Shown: positions 1 through 12,900 of the stretch, piece after piece
How positions within the stretch are numbered: the first letter of the stretch is position 1
Layout: every line of letters starts with the position of its first letter
Source of the DNA: Bemisia tabaci
Lineage: Eukaryota; Arthropoda; Insecta; Hemiptera; Aleyrodidae
Length of the DNA: 64,000 bases
Assembly: GCF_918797505.1 (NCBI RefSeq)
Contig: NC_092795.1
Location: forward strand, 28,321,131-28,385,130
Direction: 5' to 3'
Translations under genes and position numbers: made by a program
Notes under the pieces: model-generated
What the model saw: only the letters and a program-made list of their open reading frames with translations
Databases searched by the model: none
What the model was told of the DNA's origin: nothing

Positions 1-231
1 ACACAGATGAACATCAAACACGGACATTTTTAACTGTGTAGTGCTTAATTTCTTGCACTGTTCAGTGTTCGCTATTACCTATTCGCACGGGGTTTCTGGT
101 TCAATCTGTGCTGATCCGCTCTTCTCCTCTTGCACTGGTACCTTTACGGTTGGCTCGACGATTGCTGAATTTCTTCTGTCCATTTTGGACAATCCTTGCG
201 CCTCTTTCGTACGACTCACGAGCATCACACG

Positions 232-450
232 CTCTGGAAAAGAAAGAAAAAAAAACAAACAAAAAAAAAACAATAAAAAAGAAAAAAACACATTGGATCT
301 AGAGTCCAGACTCTTGAAAACATTGACAAAAAAATACTCTTGATTCAATCAGTTTTAAGCTTAAATCTGATTGAATCAAGAGTATTTTTTCTTGTCGATG
401 TCTTAAAGAGTCTGGACTCTAGATCCAATGTGGTTTTTTTTTTTCCAGTG
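232..450. mobile_element. Foldback MITE, CACTGGAAAA family, copy 1
   Basis: Near-palindromic element of the family with ends CACTGGAAAA and TTTTCCAGTG and arms containing TTGGATCTAGAGTCCAGACT. In this copy the left end is degraded (CTCTGGAAAAG) and expanded by an A-rich tract. It is non-coding; arm translations give spurious ORFs on both strands. Confidence 0.8.
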
Positions 451-3400
451 CGCATTAATCACTTCATTTACGTAGTTTTGGGTACTACCCTTAGTATTCG
501 GACCCTTCCTCATCACGATGGCTTACTCTAAGCTTTGAAGGGGGCTAAGCGGGATACCCACACCTATAAATACAAACCTGAAATAAACGCTAATTTCCGC
601 GCCTTAAGTGGCAGGCGCGCGTTTTAATATCTTTTAAACGTGGATGCTTCACGCGCGGCAATTGCCGGAGATGAAGGACCACCCGAACGGAAAACTGCTG
701 GTGCCATGGGCAACGCAGACGATACAAGTTTCTAAGTGACGTCACAACCGCTGTGTTACAGTGCCGGGTTTTTCGTCATTCGTGGATTTAATTTGCATAG
801 TATTACCCCCGGCGTTTTGAAGTGGTCGCCGCATCGTCTCCAGATTCCTCCAAATCCCTCGCCGATTTCACGGGCTTTAAACAAACGGGAAAGCCTCGAA
901 GCCATTCCTTTTTGATGATCCGAATCACCGACAAGGAGAACAGATGAATAATGAATCGCCCTCTTCGCCACTTCGTCGAAGCCTGAGCATTTACATATTC
1001 TCGTCGAAGATAAATACAAAAGACTTTAGGCTCAAGAGCGACATGAGAAGTTTTGATGAAATGCCTCCGTGAATTAGCTTTTACCATTGACTCGACGCAA
1101 ATTTGAAGAGTTCAGAACTTAGTATCAGGACGGAATATGAGACAAATTGGTCCAGCGAAGCTCGTGACGGCTGTGTTCGTAATTTCTTGATAAGTCCTAA
1201 ACATAATTGATTTTTTAAAATTCGAGTTAACAAGTCGAACTTCCTCTCAGTTTGTGGAAATACATTATTCTACAGAAATTTAAATGAAAACTGCTCGTTC
1301 GGCGCCGGAAAAAAAAACACATGAATGAGTTCACAATTAATGGGAACGAAAAATAGTGAACGCAATGAGCTTTTAAAGCGTAAAATGGGTCGTCAACACA
1401 AAAGATAAAAACAAAAACGAAGAATTGTGAATATAAATTCAACTCTTGTTTAACGTAGAACTATTATGAACAATTATTTTGGGGGGTCGCCATCCCCTCA
1501 GGCTACTCCCAGGCGTTAACACCCGAGACGCAGGATGACGCCCCGATAATGAAAGAGGAGGGCGAGCATCAGCCAGTTGAGTTGCCTTAATAACGAGGAT
1601 TATTGGTCAATTATTTGAAAAAGCTTCGTGCTTATGGGTGATAGTGTAAAGAAAGACTTCCTAAATGGTTTCAATTTATCAATCTTCCGAACACATGTGA
1701 ATAAGTGACAAGAAAATACCAAAATATGACAAGTTGGAGAGAAGAGTCTCGGAAAGGAGAAATAGAAATATCAATTACTTCTTTATAAGTATACCTATAA
1801 TAACAAACCAAGACAGCTTCTTTGATTGTACGAGTTATGGAATTCATGTGAGTTTTATTTTTCTATAACTTAATTGTTGGTTGCCTCGAAGTAATATCCG
1901 TCGGCTATTCGATTGACGCTACAAAATTGTTCCATTCGAGGATCACCGAAACTGTAACATGGCTCTCGTTTTCTCCTTATTGAGCCACACTCTGCCGCAC
2001 TTCTGCGGACGAAGTGTCATATTAGGAAAACCTCCGGGAATTAGGTAGGTGAGTATCACCATCCCTGAACGTAGCGCTAAAGCCCTTCGTCCTGAGTTCT
2101 GCGCAACAGATATTCGAAGCTATTGAAAATGATACGGTGTTCAATAGGCAAGTGACCGAATATTCTGTTTAAAACTTGGAGGCCGCTTTTCCTGGACGTG
2201 GTCTTTGTTGACGGTCGGTGCCTCCGGCCGTGCGTGCTCCGATCCGCACGTCGCGTCGTGAGGGGATCGGCCCCGGGTGTCAAGGGAGACCATTCAAAGT
2301 CGCGAGCAAATCAAAAGTTATTCCTCGACATGATAGCATCCCTCGCTGAATTACCCGTGCTTAGGATTTATGACGCAGTGAAAATCGTGTCGAGAATCGT
2401 TGAGCCCTTGTGGCGCCTTTAGCCCTTAGTAGCGCGGTTTTAATTTTTAAAAAGTCCCACGGCACAAACGGATGGAGCAGATTGATCAAAGAGATTATCG
2501 AGAGCACTGGAATGCGAGACGTCTAGACTGTTCCGCTTATCACTCAGCACTGCCCACACATTATCGGCCACAAATGCATATTTTCCACAGTAAATCCATC
2601 GCAACAAATTATAATCTCCAAATACTTTTTAAATTCCAGTGTCCCGTGCTTATCTTTCACCTCCCGTCAAAACATCCTTCTTCTTCCTCATCATCAACAT
2701 TTTCGATGGACGGTACCGCTGAAAATTATTATAAAAAATATCTTACATAAAAATCAAATTTGTATTTTCCTTCGGGACCACACTTCTTAAATGGTGTTTT
2801 TTCCTGCTCCGTTCCGAGAAATGTCCGTGCGTCTTTTGGTATTAACGATTGAAGCTTTTTCATGTTTCTGAACGATCCTAATACGACGGTTACGTCTTTG
2901 TGAGTCATGTGGTTTTTAAGGGCTTTTATACGGAAATCTTTCAGAATTTCTTCGCATTTTTCATCTCTGGAGACTCCCTCTTCAATGTTTATATCAAGAG
3001 TATTTGGTTCCCGAATTAATAATTCAATATCTTTTTCCTCAATTGCAGGAAAATCCGCGGGGGAATATAGAGGTGCTGATTCGAAAACGTGTTAAGGTGC
3101 TGAACGTGTTAAGTTGGTTCACGTTCGGTAAAAAACCACCCGCGGTGTCTGTTTTTTTCGGTGTTGGTGTTCTAAAATTGAATTTCTCCGCATAAAAAGA
3201 TTGTTAGAAAAAGAAGGAAGAATTATTGAAAGATTTCTAAAATCTACGACTTAAATTACCTATATTGGACGTACATATAATATAGCACACATAACATAGC
3301 ACACATAAAGTGCCACTCAGCATGGTTCCTCGACAGACTTGCTCCCAGTCACTGTCTCACTCCATTGCTGCTTCGCCTCAGTCCGAACATCACTTTTGCC

Positions 3401-4423
3401 ATCGCGCCGCTAGTGATCTCACATGAACATATTTTAAACTATCAGAGTCAGCCCGTAGCAGCGAAATTAAGAGTAATCAAAACTGTTCGCGAGGAAAACC
3501 AACTCTGCTATAAATCGAATCCGCCGTTGTGAACCGTCTCACAGTCCGTCTCAAAATTAAATTATTCTTAGCTCGGCAAAATGTTACCTCCTTTGTTGTA
3601 TACGGAATTCTTGAACTCAACGAGAACATAGCAGCACGAAGATAGTATTCCTCAACTAAAATACTCAGGGTGGCGCACAAGGGAATGCACGGTTCGCGGA
3701 ATTTGGGAGACTATTAGCGCTGCTTAACGCAAAGCTCTGATATTTTCAACCCGAAGTCTCATACCGTAAGTGTTCGATAAAGTCTTCGGTTTTTTTTTCG
3801 CTCTGAATTCATGAACTGAAACGTCACTTATGAAACTGAGCGTCCCAGGTAAAGATAATGTCCTCTCAATCTTATAATATTATCACATTTGATAGAGTGT
3901 TCTGCAATATAAGTAGGCCAAGGAAATGAACGTAATGACTTATATTGTCGCTCGGCTGACACAAGGGCGTAACTACACATTCAGATGAGCTCGGAAACGC
4001 ATTGAATTGTGTGGAAGACAGAATTCATCGCAGAGTGTAGTTACGCCGTTATGTCAGGTAGGCAACGATACGATTAGCGACGAGTACTCGCGGATGGAGT
4101 CCCTTAAGACTTTCGTTTGTCCGCGTCTCTCGAAGCGCCTTCACTTTACTCGGCACGCAACCTCCCCGCAACTTTCCTCGCTCAATTTTCCGGCTTGCTA
4201 TAACTTCCGAGTTAGATTCTTAACATTCGCTTCGTGCTTTCTTGCTGACGGTACTCTGACTTTCTTAAGTTTTCGCTTCAATCTTCTAAAATAATTCTAC
4301 GTATCAAATTGTGAGTATCTTTGTGGACCTTCATGAAGCTTTTCTCCTCGGGAAGAATGTATTTACAAACATGAATTTCCTGCGTCAATCGCATCTCTAA
4401 TCACATGAAGGATCTAAAACCTT
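451..4423. other. Upstream non-coding sequence
   Basis: I see no convincing gene here; the open frames are short and lack coding character. A small tandem repeat of ATAGCACACATAA units lies near 3280-3315. A GC-rich patch occurs at 2195-2285. The promoter of TrpA1 may lie here or just upstream of 5129, but no core motif can be defended. Confidence 0.6.
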
Positions 4424-4653
4424 CACTGGAAAAAAAAAAACACATTGGATCTTGAGTCCAGACTCGTAAAAAACATCGACACGAAAAAATACTCTAGGTT
4501 CAATCGGATTTTTGCTTAAATCAAGAACCAAGCCTCTTAATTTGAGTGGATTTCCTTTTGATATAAGCAAAAATCCGATTGAATCAAGAGTATTTTTCTT
4601 GTCAATGTTCTCAAGAGTCTGTACTCTGGATCCAATGTGTTTTTTTTCCAGTG
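4424..4653. mobile_element. Foldback MITE, CACTGGAAAA family, copy 2
   Basis: About 230 bp, running from CACTGGAAAA to TTTTCCAGTG, with two arms that are reverse complements and pair through most of their length. No target duplication could be confirmed. Confidence 0.85.
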
Positions 4654-5128
4654 TTTGTTACGTCATTGGTCTCTTTCTCAAACCTACTATGCCCTTGTCT
4701 AGCATTCGTTTTTTACTATTTCTGCTTAAAAACCTGCTGTGACCGTCGCCCGGCAGCGGTCTGTGGGAATCGCCTCTGCATCAAAGGAAATTAGATATTA
4801 GATAAAAATAAAAGGAGAAGGGGGGGTAAGGGGACTTGAAAACGGTTATGCTCTTGAACCTGAGGCGATCGTCAAAACGGCAAAGAAATTTAACATGGCA
4901 CGCTGAGAGTTTTATCTTACGGTCAGAGATCGATTGCTGCAGCTTTTAATGAAACGACCGGCTCTCTGCAGTAAATATTTAAACTGGAAACTGGATTCAT
5001 AAGTGATCCCCTTCCCGACTTGATTTTGCGTAGATTAGTATACTTGCATATTTCAAAACCCGTGGCATGACCGGGTGACGATAGTCAGACGGTGGAAATA
5101 TGTATTTCTTCTCTGAAATTTTCTTCAG

Positions 5129-5280
5129 TGCCGTACTCCGTGCGAAAGTTCGAGAAAGCGAAGCTCCTGCAGCAAGTTTGCATAATGACAACGGTGCCGG
5201 CAGGTATCATGCGTAACTGGAGGAAGGTCTGGCTCGGGATCCAGGCGATCAAAAAGCTGTCCGCCGAGGAGCTCATCAAG
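5129..5280 (+). CDS. TrpA1: TrpA1 exon 1 (probable), N-terminal region
   Basis: The acceptor-like TTCTTCAG ends at 5128 and a strong donor GTGAGC starts at 5281. The frame is open, ends in phase 0 and so joins exon 2 exactly. The peptide includes WRKVWLGIQAIKKLSAEELIK, an amphipathic stretch that reads naturally into the first ankyrin region. If spliced at 5129 the exon starts with two bases of a codon. Alternatively it is the first exon, with translation from ATG 5185 or from in-frame ATG 5092, since the frame stays open upstream. The N-terminus is the least conserved part of TRPA1, so assignment rests on phase, donor quality and coding character. An unseen upstream exon remains possible. 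Confidence 0.55.
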
Positions 5281-8200
5281 GTGAGCAAATATTTTCCCGT
5301 CCTATCGAGTCATCTCGTAGCATCTTATCCTGCAAGTTGATTTTCTGCGTATCCATTTCGAGGAACAGCACTCCAAATGGACGGGGCTTTAATCGAGAGA
5401 ACCTCAGCACAGTCGCAACTGGAAGGAGAGGGGGGCACAATTGATGCGGCCACCTCATGCAGGTTTCACTGCCCTGGAAAAGAAAAACACATTGGATCTT
5501 GAGTCCGGACTCTTAAGAACATCGACAAGAAAAGATACTCCTGATTCAATCGGATTTAAGGTTAAATCAAGATCCCAGCCTCTTAATTTGAGCGGATTTT
5601 CTTTTGATTTAAGCTTATATCTGATTGAATCGAGAGTATTTTTTCTTGTCAATGTTTTCAAGAGTCTGGACTCTAGATCTAAGGTGTTTTTTTTCCAGTG
5701 TGCAGTTTGCGTGGACAAATGGTGCAAGTTCAGTTAAAATAAAATCACGACGTTTGCGGATTCTCATGTTTTGATGGTGGCGATTGCGGAAAGGCGGCGC
5801 AAGGTCGTGGAGTTTGCGGATTTGAGAGTTTCTGGCGACGGCGATTGCGGACGGAGGGATAGGCACTTACATATGCTGCCCCTCCCATCCCTGCACTGTA
5901 TATTAGAGAAAAAATTATCGGAAGGACTCGGGATTCCTTTCCGGGGATGTAGAATAGGGGTGATCGAAATTCCCGACTTGAGCGCAATTCTTACGGGATA
6001 GGGAAAAAAAGTGGTCAAATTGCATGTAGATTACGGTAAAAATTGTCCGCAGCCATAATTCCAACGGGAACATGGCGCTCAAGTCCTTCGAATATTTTCA
6101 TAGTTAAATTGCCAAAAAAATCAGGTTTTTTCTTATTCGGGTCGCTGGAGGTGCCCTGAAACACGCAATTCCATCATCAAGCACATGTTTTCCTACCTAT
6201 CTTTTCACGAGGAATCGATTTTACTGGTTTTCAAAACGATATATCGATGTTTTCAAGCGATATATCGATTTTTTATTCGATTTTTGCAAAAAAAATTTGA
6301 AAATTGTTAGCATTTCAAGTTAAGAAATATTGTATTAGAAACTTCTAGTAATAGCTTACCATAACGTTATGAGTTCATAATGTTATGGGACACATACTAT
6401 GGTATGTAATATAGTTTTTCAACAGCCCCTAGCTTAATTCACATATTGCATCAGAAATTCTTCACGTGGAAATCATTTTCAGCCGAAGTTTCTGACCCAA
6501 TATGCTGGCGGAAAGTTTTTTTCCTCTTAGCCTCTAAAATTTTCGCGAGAGCAAAGTACCTCTCCATTGGAGTCCATTAACATTGTCAGTAACATGTTTT
6601 CAACATGGCCGAAGAATGCATTTCGTTGGATAACGGGCTTCACGATATCTTGTGTCTTAGCGCAGCAGTTGCGAATGAGGCATATTATGTCAAAGAGGTG
6701 TTTTGCTCCGTGTAAACATGAATGATGAATTTTTATATTAAACCACATAGGGCCGTACACAAGAACAATGTATTTGGTAAGTATTTTTAAATTTTCGCTC
6801 GGGTTTTCGGAGCTCACATAAACACGGAGTATTCTGTTGGCGGTAGTCAGCCATCTGGCGTGGGATATTTTTCCCGGGTCGCGGTTCGCCAAATCATCGG
6901 AGCAGCAACCGCTCACAACCGCTTGTAAAATATCATAAAAATATTTTTGGTCAGTGCTTAAGTCTTGTTTATCAACGACTGGAAGAGATGGTGAAAGTAT
7001 TGGCTCAAATTCAACAATCGGATGTTTGGTGCAGTCTTGCAGTTGTTTCCCAACATCACCTGAAAATGAAGAAGGACCGGTGTGTTTACCATCGATTCCC
7101 TCAATGAGATGGCGTAAGGGCAGCTCGTTATTATGTAATAGACAAATCAGCCATTGAAGTGGTCTTTGCAATAAGATTTCTAGCTGTCGCACGACACCAT
7201 TGTGGGCACCTGTATTGGTTGCCGTCCCATCACAACCTACGGCAATTAGGTCAACAGAGTTAATTCCATATTTTCGGAGAAACGACACTATGGAATTTTT
7301 GATGGAAGCTGCGCAAGATGAATTAGGAGTCGTATGACCCAGGTAATTCGACCCGGGCTCCTGTATGAGAGAAATGTGCTCCTCTTGAATCCTCCTTTGG
7401 TGGGTCTTGTCACCTTTCTTCTCGGTGATTAAAGTCGTATCTTTCCGGCCATCAAAGAATAAGGCGTGCAACTTCATTTGAAGAGCCTTCGCATCTGCGA
7501 CTAATCTTGAGCGACTTCGCAGCCTTGATCTCCTCACTTTATTTCGATCCACTACTGTGGATAAGTCAGCTTTGATGATGAGTCCGAAGTCCTTCAGTGT
7601 AGCAGATGCAAGACACGCTGCAGCAGTATCTGAAATACCATATCGATCTGCCATTAAAGCAACAGAGGGTAGCGGTTTGCGCATTTGCCGAATATTGGAG
7701 GAGGCGGATGTAGAAGTGGATGGCTTGCTATGAAGTTGATAATCCGACGTATCACTTGTGGAGCCCAAACTACCATTGGATTCACTGCTACCCGGGATGT
7801 AAGAAGTATTTCGAGGCTGTATGTTCGAGCCGGTCCCTGCTTCTTCCATCTTTTTGAGTCTTGATTTGGAACGGTTTTCACGGCGTTCAAATGATTTCCT
7901 TAACTTCTTAGTCGTCTCGCCATCGATAGTCGAAATAATCATTTCTCGAGACCCTCGTTGATCCTTCAGGAAACTTTGTTCCACGGTTGGCACTTTCCTG
8001 TGACGGAGGCACTTACAACTTCTAAAATTAGAACATTTGCACGTTGAAATGTCAAAGAGTTTAGAAGAAAATTCGTCAAAATCGTTCTTTTGTTTTATTT
8101 TCACTGATGTGTCACCTCTTGATTTGAAATTTTTCAAGGCACCTTCGTATTCCTTATAATATTTAAGAACCCTGGATCTAACTCTACGCTCGGATACAGT

Positions 8201-9892
8201 CGGTAACGATGCTGTGGTCCATATTTTTACGACTTTCCTCGCCACATCTCGCGCCACATCCTACACTCTTTGGTTGTACTTCCCCACAATGTTTTTACAG
8301 AACAAAATACACTGTCCCACTTCACTGTACAGAGGTAACTGAATTAAATTGAAGTCTTTGGGTTTTCCCCAAATAGGACACTGAACTTTACCACGTGTTT
8401 TTCTAGCCATTTTTTACAAGAAGCTAACGCAACATAGCTTAAACTCCGCACGACATTAACACGCACGACACGCAACCGACCTCTGAATGTCGGCCACATA
8501 GGATAGGGGTTGCATCTCAGCCCGAAAACAAACAACAACAGAGATGTTATAAGTATGGCAATATTTTTGCTCACAATGCGTATTGCTACTACGAATCCAT
8601 CTCAATATGTGGATTGTGATGTGGCAACTGCGGAGATTGCCACTTGTCGAGGAGCGTGACGAATTGCAAAGGCCGCGCCGCGACGCTGAGGATCCCCGCA
8701 TTACGGGAACCATTTGGTACCCAAACTGAAAAATGGTCAGTAAACGCTGCTTTACGGGTAAGTCCCTTGTGTGTGTAGGTGTATGTGAGCATCAGTTTCC
8801 TTAAATGCATCGAAATCATTGTGTATATATCACTATTCAATAGAATTTGATTCAATTAGTGCTAAAAATTTTCAAATTTTTTTGCAAAAATCGAATAAAA
8901 AATCGATATATAGCTTGAAAACATCGATATATCGTTTTAAAAACCAGTAAAATCGATTCCTCGTGAAAAGATAGGTAGGAAAACATGTGCTTGATGATGG
9001 AATTGCGTGTTTCAGGGCACCTCCAGCGACCCGAATAAGAAAAAACCTGATTTTTTTGGCAATTTAACTATGAAAATATTCGAAGGACTTGAGCGCCATG
9101 TTCCCGTTGGAATTATGGCTGCGGACAAATTTTCCGTAATCTACATGCAATTTGGCCACCTTTTTTCCCTATCCCGTAAGAATTGCGCTCAAGTCGGGAA
9201 TTTCGATCACCCCTAATGTAGAATGAAACACATTTTGGTTTTAAATATTAGTATTATGTTAGGATAAAAACGTATATAGTGTGTAGATTTTTTATTTACA
9301 GTGAATTTAAGAAAAGACATACCAGAAATCAATAAACTTTACTCTGCGTAGTAGCGCATTCTGATTTCAAACTCACACCATGAACTAAAGAGTGACTTTT
9401 AATTCATTCATGCGAACTAAAACTTTTTTAGTGACGCGAGGATGCGTCCACTTTCCCAGGAAGACGCCAGCGCACACCTAGGCGAGGGGGAAAGGCCTCC
9501 CTACTTTTCATTCTTCTTGGTGAAACTGAACTGTTCACCAATGAGCAAAGGTTCTCCTACCTTCTAGCCCTACATTTCGTACACATTACCGGCGGGAGGA
9601 ATTTGCGGGGTAGGTCTGGTAAATGACGCTCATAGTGATGTACGTCCCGAAGCCTTGGCCTCTGCTGGTAGTAGGCACAACTGTTGCTATCCGAGCATTT
9701 ACAGTTTCACGTTGCTTCGACGCACTAGACTGGTCTTTTACACCAGGTAAGAGGCGATTCTTCACCTCCTCTGCAACTCTGCCTACAAACTCACGGTTCT
9801 TTGTTAAATGAAATTTATCAACACGCTGTTGTTGATAGCGACTGCGGCTGTTAGACTGGTTACCACGTGGCTGAGTTCGTAGCACCCTGGCT

Positions 9893-9925
<33 letters not shown>

Positions 9926-12900
9926 TAAATACAACAGAACTACAAAAGTACTAACCGTTTAACTGGTTTGGTATACTCAAATTCGTCTTCAGCTTCATAA
10001 GGAGGTGGGGCTGAGCGACCACCACGACCACCTTTCTTTTTCGTACTAACTATCTTAAAATTACTAAAATTGACTAGATCATTGAGTACATCTGAAACAA
10101 TAGTGAATGGTGATAAAGATGGATGGGGATTAATAAATTCTATATCTAAAAACAACTTAAACGGGTAGGACTCACGGACGACTTCATACGTGTGGATTTG
10201 GTGGTAAAGGACTAGATCGCGTCTTTGCCCACGACAATAATTCTTCATAACATATTTATATACAACACTGATATCACGATATAAAAAGAAAAGGCGCTTG
10301 CCATTTTTCACCTCGTGGGCGACAATGATTGATGAAGAATGGTCTAACTGCCTGGCCACGGCGACAGTGAGATTATTATAGAACGAAACTTTCGACGCAT
10401 TTTCTTCAGAAATCTCTGGAACTTGACCAAAAGCTTAAAAGGTAGGATATGGAACGTTTTGATCCTACCTCAGGTCTCGAATCTGTATCCTAAAATAGAA
10501 ACCCTATCCTAGGTTTATGGGGCGCTCAGAAACACCCCATTACATTATCTTCGATCAATTTCATTAAATTACATACAGTTTAATCTTACCAGAAATTCCT
10601 CTCGAAAAATATTCATAACAGAGACACTGGGCTCTGCTTCTACATGGTTCTTGCACAATTCCATCGCTACCTTCACACGCATCGCTAGAACGCCAGGTAC
10701 ATGAGTGTGAACTTTTATGCTCTCCTGAATTACAGCATTACCTCTTGTGCGGATTGATCCTTTACACTTTTCCTTGTTGTCTTTCCCACACACCCACGCT
10801 TTCACTCCTTTACATTCTTTCTCGAATCGATACTGATACCCTTCTTGCACAACATTTGCTTTCTGAACTTGGTTAAATTATACTTAAACTCGCTAGAATC
10901 TGACATAATGTGTTATGATACTACTTGTAATTTTTGTGCGGATTGATCCTTTACACTTTTCCTTCTTGTCTTTCACGCACACCCACGCTCTCACTGCTTT
11001 ACATTCTTTCTCGAATCGATACTGATACCCTTCTTGCACAACATTTGCTTTCTGAACTTGGTTAAATTATATTTAAACTCGCTAGAATCTGACATAATGT
11101 GTTATGATACTACTTGTAACATATGAAAATACTAAGTCACTTTAATTAAATGCATCGAGAGCTGCACAGCGATTATTTAGCGAGTAAGGCGTTTCTAGAC
11201 TCCTGTCCCGTTCTATAATAGCGCTGAGTTGTGGCCATTTTCTGATGTAACCTTTCGTTTGCAAAAGGAGGACTCAGAGTTTTCCCTCTTTCCCCAGTAA
11301 ACTGGATCGCATTTTGCAAAAAGGAACCACTAGCATTGCAATGATGCTAAGATTGTGCAACTTCATCCTTTGCAATAAAATTGCGGAAATTGTGAAAAAC
11401 TATGAAATTTAGATGGTAATTTTTGTCTTAAATTTACAGTTTTTAGTGAGTAAAATAGAAACTATTAAGGGATAATCGGGTTTTTCCTCCAAGACAAAAG
11501 AAGTTGCACAATCTTAGCAACATTGCAATGCTAGTGGTTCCTTTTTGCAAAATGCAATCCAACTATGCTAGTATTTCCTTTGTATCCGCTGAAACCAGAC
11601 GAATTCACCTGATCCAGTTCTTTACCTAGTGGCCCACTCTTTCTTCTGGTACACAGTGCAAGCAGGAGGGTTGGGGGGCAGCATGTAAGTGCCTACCCCT
11701 CCGTGTGCAAGCAGGAGGGGTGGGGGGCAGCATGTAAGTGCCTACCCCTCCGTCCGCAATCGCCACCATCAAAACATACGAATCCGCAAACGCCACGTCC
11801 ACAATCGCCACCGCACCCTAGAGACAGGTGCGAAAGAAGGGGTCTGTTTGTTAGTTGAGAGCTGTAAGAACGAATGGGAATTATAATGCGCCAGTGACGT
11901 CAGCGGCTACGAAGGGATCTCTGTTGTTCCTCGTGGTCCGCACTAACTCATGAGCCAATCCAGTCTTCAGCGCCCTTTTCCCATGAGAGCCGTATACAAC
12001 TGATACTTAGTGCCGTTTGGTAGAATGTAAAATCCCTCTTTTCCATTTCTCCCAAGGGAATCACGCCCACTTTTAGAGGTGGTACAATTTAACGTTTGAA
12101 GAGAAAAATTCACACATTGGATCTAGAGTTCAGACTCTTGAAAACATTGACAAGAAAAAATACTCTTGATTCAATCGGATTTTTGCTTGAATCATAACGA
12201 AATCCGCTTAAATTAAGAGGCTTGGTTCTTGATTTAAGCTAGATTCTGATTGATTCAAGAGTACTTTTTCTTGTCGATGTTTTTAAGAGTCAGGACTCTA
12301 GATCCACTGTGTTCTTTTCCAGTGCATGTAAGGCTACATTTTGTAAGAAATTCAAAATTTAATAAGGATTCGTTAAGAATGAGAGTGCTTTTCGTGCTTG
12401 TGAAATAACAATTATGATAAGACACACGCAGTCACTGTCTCTAGGGGACGACATAAAACGTAGTTCTTTACTCAGCTTACAATGAGCAACACCCCATCTT
12501 TCCCATTCGTTAACAGCTCAGTTCAGCTTCAAATACGTCCAAATGCTACGACGTATGTCAGTTTACCAAACTCGATAGCAGTCACATACACATTATTAAA
12601 TTCGACTGCTAATTCGTGTATTCTTTTTGACACAGTGGGTTCTAAAACACCCCTAGATTCTCGTTAACGTACTAACAGTTTTGGTAATTAAGTTCCCGCA
12701 GTTTTGGCACAGAATTCCGCCTTGTAAGAGGTGGTAATTTGATTGAAATCTTTGGCGACAATCGCTGTAGTCTTTCTCAATATGTCAATGTTCTGTTCTT
12801 TTCTTCACGGTATTAGTCTCTGTCCAGATCAAAATTCATATCGTTAATTTGGTTCACCAATGATACGCGTTGTTGAGTTCTCAAATAATACACACTGCGG

